From NCBI GenBank assembly GCA_050250755.1, contig JBFWOB010000022.1, positions 1-64,000 of the forward strand: a stretch of 64,000 nucleotides of DNA, given 5' to 3'. Positions 1 through 9,149 of the stretch are shown here, in pieces. Made by a program: the position numbers and the translations under genes. Each line of letters opens with the position of its first letter. Within the stretch, counting starts at the first letter, position 1. The stretch comes from Ga0077555 sp050250755. GTDB lineage: Bacteria > Pseudomonadota > Alphaproteobacteria > Rhizobiales > Hyphomicrobiaceae. The notes under the pieces are model-generated. The model was not told the origin of the DNA. It saw only the letters and a list, made by a program, of their open reading frames with translations, and made no database searches.

Positions 1-1452
1 CAGGATTTTTTCGATATCCCAAACGATTTTCTTGCGCTTCTCGGTATCGAATTCTTTTTCCTGCGCATCGAGAAGCTTTTCTACTTCCTGATTGCAGTAC
101 TTTGTGTAGTTCGCCTCAGATTTGCAAGCATAGGCGCCCTTCAAGACCGCATCCGGATCATCGATGCCTACTCCAGAGAGATTCAAAGCAATTGAATAGT
201 CTATCCTGGAGAGACGAGCGTACCAAACGCTCGATTCGACTATATCTAGCTCGGCATCGAAGTATACTTTGTTCAATTGGTCCACAAGGACTACTGCCGG
301 ATCCTTGTAGGAATTGAAGTCGCGCGTGGAGACTTTGACCTTCAGGCGCTTGTTGGGACCATAGCCAAGTTCTTCCATGATCTTACGGGCTTCTGCTTGC
401 TGCTCCGGTACGGACCCGTAGCCCGGAAGTTTTTTCAGCATATCCGGTGGCATCGCCCAGTTGCCGTCGCTCATCATGTTGACGGCGATGCTGTTCTCGC
501 CCTGACTCACGATGTCGATGAGGGCTTGGCGATCGATAGCCAGCGCCGCCGCGCGCCGCAGCTTCGGGCTGTCGAACGGTGGCTTGGTCGCGTTGACAAG
601 CACATTGGTCGGCACATTCGTCGAAACGGTCTTGCAGATCGCGTTCGGCGCTTGTTGTGCGAGATCCTTACGGATCGCGGGCGTGATGTCGGCCGTGAAC
701 GTCAGATCAAAATCGCCTGTCGCGAAGGCAAGCACGCGGGTCGCGCGGTTGGGAACGATGCGCCACTCGATGCCGTCGAGATAGGGAAGGCCCGGCTTAT
801 AGTAGTCGGGATTGCGAACGAGCTTGATGCTCTCGTTGCGGCGGAACTCGACAAATTTGAATGGCCCCGTGCCGATCGGTTTGGTGCGCATATCCTTTGC
901 CTCGACGTGACACGGATAGACGGGTGTCAAGCCGGAGGCGAGCATCGAAAGGAACGAAGCTTGCGGCTTCGAGAGGTGGAACGTCGCCTCATAGTCGCCG
1001 TTGGTCGTCACCTCGACGAGGTTCTCCCACCAGATCTTACGCGGCAGGCGGCGGTAGACGTTCGGTTCCTTGCCGTTCATACGATGCCAAGTGCACTGCA
1101 CATCTTTCGCCGTGAATGGCTTGCCGTCGTGCCATTTCACACCTTCGCGCAGCTTCATCGTCAGCTCGGTCTTGCTGTCGTTCCACGCCCAGCTTACGGC
1201 GAGATCCGGAACGATGTTATCGGCGCTGTTCTTCTCCTGTTTCGTGTCGAACATGACCAGATTGGAGTAGACCGCCATGAAAGGCATGTCCGTCGCGATG
1301 GTCGATTCCTCGTGAATCGAGGCGCTCGGCGGATTGGTGCTGTTGTAGACGCGAAGCGTGCCGCCCTTTTTTTGAGCGATAGCAGGGGAAAGCGCTAAGC
1401 CGAGCGTCGATGCGCCGACAAGCGCCGCGAGCACGCGGATGTACCGCTGCAT
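1..1452 (-). CDS. Peptide/solute ABC transporter substrate-binding protein (family 5), C-terminus cut by window edge
   Basis: This is the periplasmic binding protein of a dipeptide/oligopeptide-type ABC importer. It opens at ATG 1452 behind a clear AAGGAG Shine-Dalgarno sequence seven bases upstream and runs off the left edge with about 484 residues visible. Family members are usually 500-540 residues, so roughly 40-50 are missing. Residues 1-26 form a signal peptide ending in AIA-Q. The body shows the family 5 signature KWHDGKPFTAKDV and a typical GTGPFKF stretch. The substrate cannot be told from sequence. Any permease and ATPase partners would lie left of the window. The long open frame on the opposite strand across this region is a shadow. 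Confidence 0.9.
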   Translation of the reverse strand, partial: MQRYIRVLAALVGASTLGLALSPAIAQKKGGTLRVYNSTNPPSASIHEESTIATDMPFMAVYSNLVMFDTKQEKNSADNIVPDLAVSWAWNDSKTELTMKLREGVKWHDGKPFTAKDVQCTWHRMNGKEPNVYRRLPRKIWWENLVEVTTNGDYEATFHLSKPQASFLSMLASGLTPVYPCHVEAKDMRTKPIGTGPFKFVEFRRNESIKLVRNPDYYKPGLPYLDGIEWRIVPNRATRVLAFATGDFDLTFTADITPAIRKDLAQQAPNAICKTVSTNVPTNVLVNATKPPFDSPKLRRAAALAIDRQALIDIVSQGENSIAVNMMSDGNWAMPPDMLKKLPGYGSVPEQQAEARKIMEELGYGPNKRLKVKVSTRDFNSYKDPAVVLVDQLNKVYFDAELDIVESSVWYARLSRIDYSIALNLSGVGIDDPDAVLKGAYACKSEANYTKYCNQEVEKLLDAQEKEFDTEKRKKIVWDIEKIL

Positions 1453-1649
1453 AAGGCAACTCCTTTGACGATTTCTTTATTCAGGCGCATTGCGGCGATG
1501 CCGCTCAAGCCCCTCTTCCCGGTCGGATATTGAAGGTAGCACCTGCGTCGAGAGAGGGGCAACGATATCGCGGCCAACAGCGGACGTGTGGGCATAAGTC
1601 TGCTAAAGCAGCGCTTGAAACGCCATCGACATACCAGACCGATCTCACC

Positions 1650-2792
1650 ATGAGCATTGCCGCAGCCGTCCGTACCGAGTGGACCCAAGCTCGACGCATC
1701 GTCGTGAAGATCGGCTCAGCACTGCTTGTCGATAAGGAAAGCGGGCGTTTGCGCGCGACCTGGCTCAACTCCATCGCGGACGATATTGCGGCATTGGTGG
1801 GCGAAGGCAGGGAGGTCGTCCTCGTCTCGTCAGGGGCGATCGCGCTCGGACGGCATGTGATGGGACTCCCAAGGGCGGCGCCGCTTGAGCTCGAGCAAAG
1901 CCAGGCGGCGGCCGCCGTGGGGCAGATCAGCCTCGCGTCTGCGTGGCAGGATGTGTTTCACGTGCGTGCTTTGACGACGGCTCAAGTGCTTCTCACGCTG
2001 GGTGATACCGAAGAGCGGCGCCGCTATCTGAATGCGCGACGCACGATGGACACGTTGCTCGCGCATCGCATCATTCCGGTCGTCAACGAGAACGACACGG
2101 TTGCAACGACCGAAATTCGTTACGGCGACAATGACCGGCTTTCGGCGCGCGTAGCCTCGATGATGAGCGCCGACTGTCTCGTCCTGCTGTCGGACATCGA
2201 CGGTCTCTATACGGCGCCACCGGCGCAAGATCCGACCGCCCGACGGCTCGATGTGGTGACGGCCGTGACGGCCGAGATCGAGGCGATGGCAGGAGATGCC
2301 GGGTCCGAACTTTCCAAGGGCGGTATGGTCACCAAGGTAGCCGCGGCCCGGATCGCCATGGGATCGGGATGCCACATGGTGATCACATCGGGAAAGGTCT
2401 TGCATCCTCTCGCGGCGATCCGCGCCGGCGCGCCCTGCACGTGGTTTCTCGCTCCGTCCGATCCGGTAACCGCGCGTAAACGCTGGATCGTCGGCAATCT
2501 CGAACCGCGCGGCATCGTCGAGATCGACGCTGGTGCCGAGAAAGCGCTGGCGAGTGGCAAGAGCCTTCTTCCCGCAGGCGTTCGACGGGTGGAGGGAGAT
2601 TTCGAGCGTGGCGACGCGGTGATCATTCGCAACTCCAAGGGGCGCGAGATTGGGCGCGGCCTCATCGCTTACGGGCATTCCGAAGCGACCCAAATCCTCG
2701 GCAAGAAAAGCAGCGAGATCGAATTGATACTCGGGCACTCGGGGCGCGCCGAGCTGGTTCATCGTGACGACATGGCACTGATCCGCGGCTGA
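1650..2792 (+). CDS. proB: Glutamate 5-kinase ProB
   Basis: ProB phosphorylates L-glutamate to gamma-glutamyl phosphate, the first and feedback-controlled step of proline synthesis, in the cytoplasm. The 380-residue product matches the usual 367-380. It has an N-terminal amino-acid kinase domain, with the nucleotide-binding VVKIGSALL near residue 17, SSGAIALG near 65 and NENDTVAT near 146. A C-terminal PUA domain begins near residue 283. The frame is open upstream to 1530, but those 40 residues are unlike the family. ATG 1650, just before the conserved kinase core, is preferred. The usual partner proA follows 1.1 kb downstream beyond a gene on the opposite strand, so the two are not one operon here. 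Confidence 0.96.
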   Translation: MSIAAAVRTEWTQARRIVVKIGSALLVDKESGRLRATWLNSIADDIAALVGEGREVVLVSSGAIALGRHVMGLPRAAPLELEQSQAAAAVGQISLASAWQDVFHVRALTTAQVLLTLGDTEERRRYLNARRTMDTLLAHRIIPVVNENDTVATTEIRYGDNDRLSARVASMMSADCLVLLSDIDGLYTAPPAQDPTARRLDVVTAVTAEIEAMAGDAGSELSKGGMVTKVAAARIAMGSGCHMVITSGKVLHPLAAIRAGAPCTWFLAPSDPVTARKRWIVGNLEPRGIVEIDAGAEKALASGKSLLPAGVRRVEGDFERGDAVIIRNSKGREIGRGLIAYGHSEATQILGKKSSEIELILGHSGRAELVHRDDMALIRG

Positions 2793-2839
2793 GCAGCCCC
2801 CGCGACCGGGACGCCCCACCGCATGGCTACTCGGCGCGA

Positions 2840-3691
2840 TCAGTTCGATAGGTTTCGCGCGGCGAATGTCGGTACAAAGCCCTGTGCACGAATTTCGGCG
2901 GCGAGGCTTCGCGCTGTGCCGGCAGACACGTACTCGACGACGAAGACGGATTTGCCTTTCGATTTTGCACGCTTCAAAAGATCGACGCTCGAAGAGACCA
3001 TGTCGCGCGGATTGCGAGCGCCGTTGTGATTGACGCCGCGGAAGAGATCTTCTTTGGCCACCCCATCAATTGCCGCCACGTAGCTGTCGCTGGTCAGTAA
3101 TTCCTCGGCATTTTGCGCGACGATCGTTGCATCCGATTTAGCGGCACGTGCCTTGGCGGCAATCTCGCACACGAACGCGATCATTGCCGCGCGTGAACCG
3201 CCGGGCGCTTTCACGTTCTCATAGGTATCGATACGATCGAGATAAAGACCGTCGTAGCCGTGAGCCAGAATGCTTTTCACGCGCGCCGCAACGATTGCCT
3301 TCCAACCGGGCTCCCAAAACTTGACGACGTAGTTTCCGGCCCAGCCTTGTGTTCGCCCAGTTAACCAAGCGGGCGAGCCCGATACGCAGCAGTGCTTCCA
3401 GTAGGATCGGTCCCGCTCCGCTTCACCAATCGAGAGATAGGCAAGCACTGTGCGGCGTCCGCCATCTGGCTTTGTGCGAAATCGGTCGGCAGCGCCTGCA
3501 TGATCGGGGTCGATGACGACAAGGTCAGCGCTCGATTTAACGATATGTCCGACGTCGCCTTGGAGCTGATAGGCCCACGTTTTCGCGAATTTGAGCTGCG
3601 ATTCATTTGCTGCGGCATCTACTATTGGGAGACAGAGTGCGGGCGAAATCAGAATTGTGAGATATGCAACCAATTTTACAGATCCCTGCAT
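2840..3691 (-). CDS. Secreted GH114-like protein (endo-alpha-1,4-polygalactosaminidase / TM1410 family)
   Basis: This is a 283-residue exported protein with a hydrophobic signal peptide over roughly residues 1-27. It shows hallmarks of the GH114 (TM1410-like) alpha/beta barrel: DLVVIDPDHAG near residue 57, VLAYLSIGEAERDRSYW near 84-100, GYDGLYLDRIDTYE near 145-157 and a late AQNAEELL. The family includes hydrolases of galactosamine-rich exopolysaccharide, but most members are untested, so the substrate is unknown. The start has a strong GGGAGGTG site. It lies between proB and proA in the opposite orientation, convergent with proB and divergent from proA. Confidence 0.8.
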   Translation of the reverse strand: MQGSVKLVAYLTILISPALCLPIVDAAANESQLKFAKTWAYQLQGDVGHIVKSSADLVVIDPDHAGAADRFRTKPDGGRRTVLAYLSIGEAERDRSYWKHCCVSGSPAWLTGRTQGWAGNYVVKFWEPGWKAIVAARVKSILAHGYDGLYLDRIDTYENVKAPGGSRAAMIAFVCEIAAKARAAKSDATIVAQNAEELLTSDSYVAAIDGVAKEDLFRGVNHNGARNPRDMVSSSVDLLKRAKSKGKSVFVVEYVSAGTARSLAAEIRAQGFVPTFAARNLSN

Positions 3692-3895
3692 AATTCACCT
3701 CCCGATCACGGCTTTTGGTCGAATAGCTCCCTCCCCTCGCGGGCCTTATTAACCTTTCGCAGGCTGGAATCGCGATTCATCCGGCGGCATTAGTTAATCG
3801 AGCGGTGGTGCCTCTCGCCTGGGCGCGTGTGTGGTAAATGTGCTATGAGGCGCTTTCGATCCTCCGCAATGACTTCAGTTTCACGGACGAGCCCC

Positions 3896-5185
3896 ATGAA
3901 CCGGCCCGAGCGCATCGCAAACACCGACATCGAGACACTTATGCTCGATATGGGCCGAAAAGCCCGTGACGCCGCGCGGATGCTTGCCCTCGCCCCGCGT
4001 GAGTCAAAGGACTTGGCCCTCGGAGAGGCGGCCAGAAATTTGCGGACGCGCTCGCACGAGGTGCTATCGGCAAATGCGCGCGATCTTGAGGCCGCTCGGG
4101 AAGGCGGGACCGCTGGATCGTTTCTCGACCGACTCGCGTTGGACGAATCACGCATAGAAGCGATCGCGAAGGGTCTCGAGGAGATCGCTGCTCTGGACGA
4201 TCCCGTCGGAACCGTGCTCGCGAAGTGGCAACGCCCCAACGGTCTCGTCATCGAGCGTATCAGGACGCCACTCGGCGTCATTGGGATCATTTACGAAAGC
4301 CGCCCGAACGTCACTGCCGACGCTGGTGGACTGAGTTTGAAGGCGGGTAATGCGGCTATCCTCCGCGGCGGTTCGGAGAGTTTTCATTCGAGCCGGGCCA
4401 TTCACGCTTGCCTCATCGAGGGTTTGCGGGCGGCGGAATTGCCAGTCGATGCGATCCAACTCGTTCCGACGACAGACCGCGCAGCGGTCGGCCAAATGCT
4501 CACCGGCTTGCAAGGCACAGTGGACGTGATCGTGCCGCGCGGCGGGAAAAGCCTGGTCGAGCGCGTGCAGCGGGAGGCGCGTGTGCCCGTGTTCGCGCAT
4601 CTCGAAGGCATTTGCCACACGTACGTCGACCGGGCCGCTGATCTCGCAATGGCGACCGACATCGCCGTCAACGCCAAGATGCGGCGCACGTCTGTCTGCG
4701 GAGCGACCGAGTGTCTGCTGGTCGATAAGGGCGCACCAGCCGAATTTCTGCCGGTGCTTGTCAAATCACTGCTCGATGCCGGCTGCGAAGTTCGTGGCGA
4801 TGCCGCGACCATCGCTGCCGATCGCCGCGCCAAAGCAGCGACACCGGACGACTACGGCCGAGAGTTCCTCGATAAGATCATCGCGGTCAAAACAGTCGAT
4901 GGCGTGGACGATGCCATCGGACATATCGCGAAGTACGGTTCGCAGCACACAGACTGCATTGTCACGTCCAGTGACAGCACCGCCGAGCGCTTCTTGAAAC
5001 GCGTCGATTCGGCCATTGTGCTGCACAATGCGTCGACTCAGTTCGCTGACGGAGGTGAGTTCGGAATGGGTGCCGAAATCGGCATCGCGACGGGACGGAT
5101 GCACGCGCGCGGGCCGGTCGGCGTCGAGCAACTCACCAGCTTCAAATATGTCGTGCGCGGTGGCGGGCAGGTGCGACCGGGCTAG
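3896..5185 (+). CDS. proA: Gamma-glutamyl phosphate reductase ProA
   Basis: ProA reduces gamma-glutamyl phosphate with NADPH to glutamate semialdehyde, the second step of proline synthesis. From ATG 3896 the product is 429 residues (E. coli 417). The frame also contains ATGs at 3827 and 3869 that would add up to 23 arginine/serine-rich residues not typical of the family. The aldehyde-dehydrogenase fold is evident: IYESRPNVTADAGGLSLKAGN for the cofactor region, the catalytic cysteine in RRTSVCGATE near residue 268, and the C-terminal GEFGMGAEIGIATGRMHARG typical of ProA. Confidence 0.95.
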   Translation: MNRPERIANTDIETLMLDMGRKARDAARMLALAPRESKDLALGEAARNLRTRSHEVLSANARDLEAAREGGTAGSFLDRLALDESRIEAIAKGLEEIAALDDPVGTVLAKWQRPNGLVIERIRTPLGVIGIIYESRPNVTADAGGLSLKAGNAAILRGGSESFHSSRAIHACLIEGLRAAELPVDAIQLVPTTDRAAVGQMLTGLQGTVDVIVPRGGKSLVERVQREARVPVFAHLEGICHTYVDRAADLAMATDIAVNAKMRRTSVCGATECLLVDKGAPAEFLPVLVKSLLDAGCEVRGDAATIAADRRAKAATPDDYGREFLDKIIAVKTVDGVDDAIGHIAKYGSQHTDCIVTSSDSTAERFLKRVDSAIVLHNASTQFADGGEFGMGAEIGIATGRMHARGPVGVEQLTSFKYVVRGGGQVRPG

Positions 5186-5288
5186 TTGCACGCGCATTTA
5201 AGCCGCATTCGAAGCCTAAGCGGAACCTCGGGTGGCTCGGAGAGGACAGCGTGTCAATCAGCACGCGGGTCGTTATCACCGAGGTTTC

Positions 5289-7622
5289 ATGTGCGTGCGT
5301 AAGGCTTTGCGATTCCATTTTCTTTGCGCCGGTCTTCTTGCCGGGCTTTGTGCCGTGCCGCTTGTCGTTGCGCATGCACAAACGGGCGCGAGCACGGGTG
5401 GTGAGATCGTGGTCGAGGGAGCCCGGTCGATCACGCCGGACGAGGTTCGGGCCCACCTGCAAAAGATCCCGCCAGACGTGACAGGCGCCCAGCGTAGCGA
5501 CGCCGTGATCACCACCTTGATGGCGACGGGGCTTTTCTCAGACGTGCGTGTCCAGCAGCAAGGAGCCACGCTGCGTATTTCTGTTGTCGAGCGGCCGGTG
5601 GTGGCCGCCGTCACGTTCAATGGTGCGTCCGCTGTCGAGAAGAAGAAGCTCGAGGAGACCGTGCAACTTAAAGCCGGTGGGCGTTTCACGGACGCCAAGG
5701 CGCGGGCCGATGTTGTTCGTGTGCGTGAGCTTTACCAGCGCCTGGGCCGGCTGCAGACCACGATCGAGCCCAAGACCGCGATCCGAGCAGATGGGCGGGT
5801 CGACGTTGTTTTCACGATCAAGGAAGGCATAGTCAACAAGATCGAACGGATCGCATTCCGCGGCAACAGCGCCTTTACCGAGCGCGAATTGCGGGACGTC
5901 GTGACCACGTCGGAGTCCGGTTGGTTCGATATCTTGAAAGCGGCCGCATTCTACGATCCCGAGCGAGTGGAGGCCGATCGTGAGCTCGTCCGGCAGCATT
6001 ATGCCAATCACGGCTACCCGGATGCGCGCGTCACCAACGCAGAAGCAACGCTCAATGCTGATAAGTCCGCCTATGTCGTGACGTTTACGATCGACGAAGG
6101 TCAGCGCCAAATCTTCGGTCCCGCGAAAATTGAAAGCACGGTCGCGGGCGTCGATACGAACGCGCTTGCGGAAATGAACCGTGTGAAGGCCGGCAGCGAC
6201 TACAGCCAGGAGACAATCGAGCGCTCGGTCGAGGCCATGACAGAGCGGCTCGGCAAGGATGGGCATCCCTTCGCGCGCGTGCGCACTGTTCCCGCCAGGG
6301 ATCGCGCAACTGGTAAAGTGGATTTGGTCTTTCACGTGGATCCGGGGAAGCCGCTCTACGTGGAGCGCATTGAGATCACGGGAAATGAGCGGACGCACCA
6401 TGATGTGATCCGCCGCGAGCTACGCTTCACCGAGGGTGATCCGCTCAATGCGTTCGCGATCAAAGCCGCGACAGCCAGGCTAAAACGGCTCGGCTTCTTC
6501 AAGAGTGTCGATATCAAGCCGCAGCCGGGGTCGGCCACGGATCGGGTGAAATTGACGGTCGCGGTCGTCGAACAAGAGACGGCCGAGCTTTCGTTTGGCG
6601 GTGGCTACTCCACGACGGAGGGCATTATCGGAGACGTGTCGTGGACCGAACGAAATCTATTCGGCAGAGGGCAGTATCTGCGGCTGAAGCTCGCCGGAAG
6701 TTTTACCCGTCTGCAAGCCGATATCGGTTTCACCGAGCCGCACTTTCTGGGCACCAGCACATCGGCGGGCTTCGATCTTTTCTACAAGGACATCGATTAT
6801 ACCAAGGAGGCCAGCTACAAAACGCTGAAGGCGGGCGGTGTTCTTCGACTGGGCTTTCCGATCACGGATGAGCTGACGACGAGCGTCAACTACACGTTCG
6901 TGCGGAACAAGATCTACGACGTGGGCGACACCGCATCTGCGGCGGTACGCGAGGCGCTGGGAAATTCCCAAGACGGCACGGCTTCGTATGACACATCGTC
7001 AGTCGGATACGGCGTCGCGTACGATACGCGCGACAGCAAGCGGAGACCGACGCGTGGCGTGTCGTTCACGCTGGCGCAGGACCTGGCCGGTGTCGGCGGC
7101 GATGTGCAGTTCATCCGTTCGACGACCGACGTCCGGGGCTATTATCCGGTCAATGACAGCATCACTCTATTCGGTCGTGTCAGAGGCGGAATCATAGAAG
7201 GATGGGGCGGGCAAGATGTTCGCCTGCTCGACCTCTTCTACAAAGGCGGCGACCTGGTTCGCGGCTTTGCGACTGCCGGCATCGGGCCGCGCGATACGCT
7301 GAGTGCCAATAACGATGCGCTTGGCGGAAAAATGTATGTCGGGACAACAGCAGAGTCGCTGTTCGATATCCCCGGCGTGCCCAAAGATCTCGGGATCAGG
7401 GCCTCGGTTTTCGCCGACGCGGGCTCGCTGTTCGGGACCAACACGACGGGCGCGTCGGTACCGGGGCTTGCCGGCAATACGGCAGCCGTCCGAGCGTCCG
7501 TTGGCGCCGGAATCGTCTGGGATTCACCCCTCGGACCGCTACGCGCCGACTATGCGATCCCGCTTGCCTCCCAGCCCTTCGACAAAATCCAGCCCTTCAG
7601 CTTCGGCATGGCCGGATTCTGA
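5289..7622 (+). CDS. bamA: Outer membrane protein assembly factor BamA (possible paralogue)
   Basis: BamA is the beta-barrel core of the BAM machine, which folds and inserts outer-membrane proteins. The 777-residue product has a signal peptide (about residues 1-31, ending AHA), five POTRA-like repeats over about residues 35-420, and a C-terminal Omp85 barrel. The barrel carries the VRGF motif near residue 656 and ends in phenylalanine, as required for barrel insertion. ATG 5289 is preferred over the frame's first start at 5232 because it places the signal peptide at the N terminus. In most alphaproteobacteria bamA sits in rseP-bamA-lpxD-fabZ-lpxA. None of those genes is here, so this may be a second copy or a relocated single copy. 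Confidence 0.9.
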   Translation: MCVRKALRFHFLCAGLLAGLCAVPLVVAHAQTGASTGGEIVVEGARSITPDEVRAHLQKIPPDVTGAQRSDAVITTLMATGLFSDVRVQQQGATLRISVVERPVVAAVTFNGASAVEKKKLEETVQLKAGGRFTDAKARADVVRVRELYQRLGRLQTTIEPKTAIRADGRVDVVFTIKEGIVNKIERIAFRGNSAFTERELRDVVTTSESGWFDILKAAAFYDPERVEADRELVRQHYANHGYPDARVTNAEATLNADKSAYVVTFTIDEGQRQIFGPAKIESTVAGVDTNALAEMNRVKAGSDYSQETIERSVEAMTERLGKDGHPFARVRTVPARDRATGKVDLVFHVDPGKPLYVERIEITGNERTHHDVIRRELRFTEGDPLNAFAIKAATARLKRLGFFKSVDIKPQPGSATDRVKLTVAVVEQETAELSFGGGYSTTEGIIGDVSWTERNLFGRGQYLRLKLAGSFTRLQADIGFTEPHFLGTSTSAGFDLFYKDIDYTKEASYKTLKAGGVLRLGFPITDELTTSVNYTFVRNKIYDVGDTASAAVREALGNSQDGTASYDTSSVGYGVAYDTRDSKRRPTRGVSFTLAQDLAGVGGDVQFIRSTTDVRGYYPVNDSITLFGRVRGGIIEGWGGQDVRLLDLFYKGGDLVRGFATAGIGPRDTLSANNDALGGKMYVGTTAESLFDIPGVPKDLGIRASVFADAGSLFGTNTTGASVPGLAGNTAAVRASVGAGIVWDSPLGPLRADYAIPLASQPFDKIQPFSFGMAGF

Positions 7623-7642
7623 AGGGCTTAGACTGCTACGGC

Positions 7643-8920
7643 TTACGTATTCATCGAGTTGAAGAAGTCGCCATTGGTTTTGGTGGACTTCAGCTTGTCG
7701 ATGAGGAATTCGATGCCGTCCATGGCGCCCATCGGATTGAGAATGCGGCGTAGGACGTAGACCTTCTTGAGCTGGTCGCGCGGAACAAGCAGGTCCTCTT
7801 TGCGGGTGCCGGAGCGCGCGACGTCGATGGCCGGGAACACACGCTTGTCGGAGACCTTGCGGTCGAGAATAATTTCCGAGTTACCCGTTCCCTTGAACTC
7901 TTCGAAGATGACCTCGTCCATGCGGCTGCCCGTATCGACGAGCGCCGTGGCGATGATTGTCAACGAACCGCCTTCCTCGATATTTCGGGCCGCACCAAAA
8001 AAGCGCTTCGGACGCTGCAGGGCGTTCGAGTCGACGCCGCCGGTGAGCACCTTGCCGGAGGACGGCACGACGGTGTTATAGGCGCGGCCGAGACGGGTGA
8101 TCGAGTCGAGCAGGATGACCACATCGCGCTTGTGCTCGACGAGGCGCTTGGCCTTCTCGATGACCATCTCGGCCACTTGGACGTGACGAGACGGCGGCTC
8201 GTCGAAAGTCGAAGAAATCACTTCGCCTTTCACCGAGCGCTGCATGTCGGTCACTTCCTCCGGGCGCTCGTCGATGAGCAGCACAATGAGGAAGCACTCG
8301 GGATGATTGGCGGTGATCGATTTTGCGATATTTTGCAGCAGCACCGTCTTGCCGGTGCGCGGCGGCGCGACGATCAGCGCGCGCTGGCCCTTGCCGATCG
8401 GAGCCACGATATCGATGACGCGGCCTGAAAGATCGCGGATCGTCGGGTCGGCCATCTCCATTCCCAGCCACTTGTCGGGATAGAGTGGCGTCAGGTTGTC
8501 GAAGTTGACCTTGTGGCGCTGAGCCTCGGGTTCCTCGAAGTTGATCTTGTTGACTTTGATCAGCGCGAAGTACCGCTCGCCCTCCTTAGGGCTGCGGATC
8601 AGTCCCTCGACCGTGTCGCCCGTGCGCAATGCGAAGCGGCGGATCTGGGAGGGGGAGACGTAGATGTCGTCTGGGCCAGGAAGATAGTTGGCGTCCGGCG
8701 AGCGCAGGAAGCCGAAGCCGTCTTGGAGAACCTCGACAACACCGATGCCAGTGATCTCGATATCTTTGGCCGCTAATTGCTTCAGGGTGGCGAACATGAG
8801 CTCTTGCTTGCGCATCGTGCTCGCGTTCTCGACGCCCGCCTCCTCAGCGAAGCTTTGCAGCTCCGTGGGGGTCTTGGACTTCAGATCCTGAAGCTTGATC
8901 TGATTGATGATATCTTGCAT
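7643..8920 (-). CDS. rho: Transcription termination factor Rho
   Basis: Rho is the hexameric RNA-dependent ATPase that ends transcription at unstructured C-rich RNA. The 425-residue product has the Rho N-terminal domain and a cold-shock-like RNA-binding domain with the RNP-like DGFGFLRS near residue 67. Its motor core carries Walker A APPRTGKTVLL near 182, DERPEEVTDM near 222 and the late LDSITRLGRAYN segment. The length agrees with the 418-425 of relatives. It is convergent with the BamA gene with only 20 bp between stops. It has its own promoter and a leader of about 170 nt, described separately, and lies downstream of hemE-hemJ on the same strand. Confidence 0.98.
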   Translation of the reverse strand: MQDIINQIKLQDLKSKTPTELQSFAEEAGVENASTMRKQELMFATLKQLAAKDIEITGIGVVEVLQDGFGFLRSPDANYLPGPDDIYVSPSQIRRFALRTGDTVEGLIRSPKEGERYFALIKVNKINFEEPEAQRHKVNFDNLTPLYPDKWLGMEMADPTIRDLSGRVIDIVAPIGKGQRALIVAPPRTGKTVLLQNIAKSITANHPECFLIVLLIDERPEEVTDMQRSVKGEVISSTFDEPPSRHVQVAEMVIEKAKRLVEHKRDVVILLDSITRLGRAYNTVVPSSGKVLTGGVDSNALQRPKRFFGAARNIEEGGSLTIIATALVDTGSRMDEVIFEEFKGTGNSEIILDRKVSDKRVFPAIDVARSGTRKEDLLVPRDQLKKVYVLRRILNPMGAMDGIEFLIDKLKSTKTNGDFFNSMNT

Positions 8921-9047
8921 GTGAAACTCTTTGGACTTGCCGTCACGGGGCGGGGTCGCGTCAAATGGCGCGCGCAGGGGGAGTGGATTGCTCTAGCGAG
9001 GCGTTGGAGCGTCTTCTGCGTTGGAGCAGTGATGTCCGGCGGTCGCG

Positions 9048-9080
9048 GCTTCCCCAGTCTGGGCGGGCGCCCGGGGAAGC
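9048..9080 (-). repeat. 8-bp inverted repeat in the rho leader
   Basis: GCTTCCCC (9048-9055) and GGGGAAGC (9073-9080) form a perfect 8-bp stem around a 17-base GC-rich loop, inside the untranslated leader between the rho promoter and rho. No T-run follows it on the minus strand, so it is not a standard intrinsic terminator. rho leaders are often autoregulated, so a control role is plausible but unproven. Confidence 0.4.
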
Positions 9081-9098
9081 TTCGTCGATTCTTCTTAA

Positions 9099-9127
9099 AT
9101 AATAACCCATCTGCAGAATGCAAGCAA
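9099..9127 (-). promoter_or_regulatory. Putative sigma-70 promoter of rho
   Basis: On the minus strand TTGCTT (9127-9122) is followed after exactly 17 bases by TATTAT (9104-9099) in an AT-rich pocket. It lies between the hemJ stop codon (9150) and the rho start (8920), pointing at rho. A transcript starting near 9092 would carry a leader of about 170 nt. Confidence 0.6.
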
Positions 9128-9149
9128 AGCGAATTGCGCAACTGCGAAA

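Noticed and set aside
277..1398. 373-codon plus-strand frame
   Set aside because: It is antisense to the peptide-binding protein gene, which has a signal peptide, RBS and family motifs; the plus frame has none.
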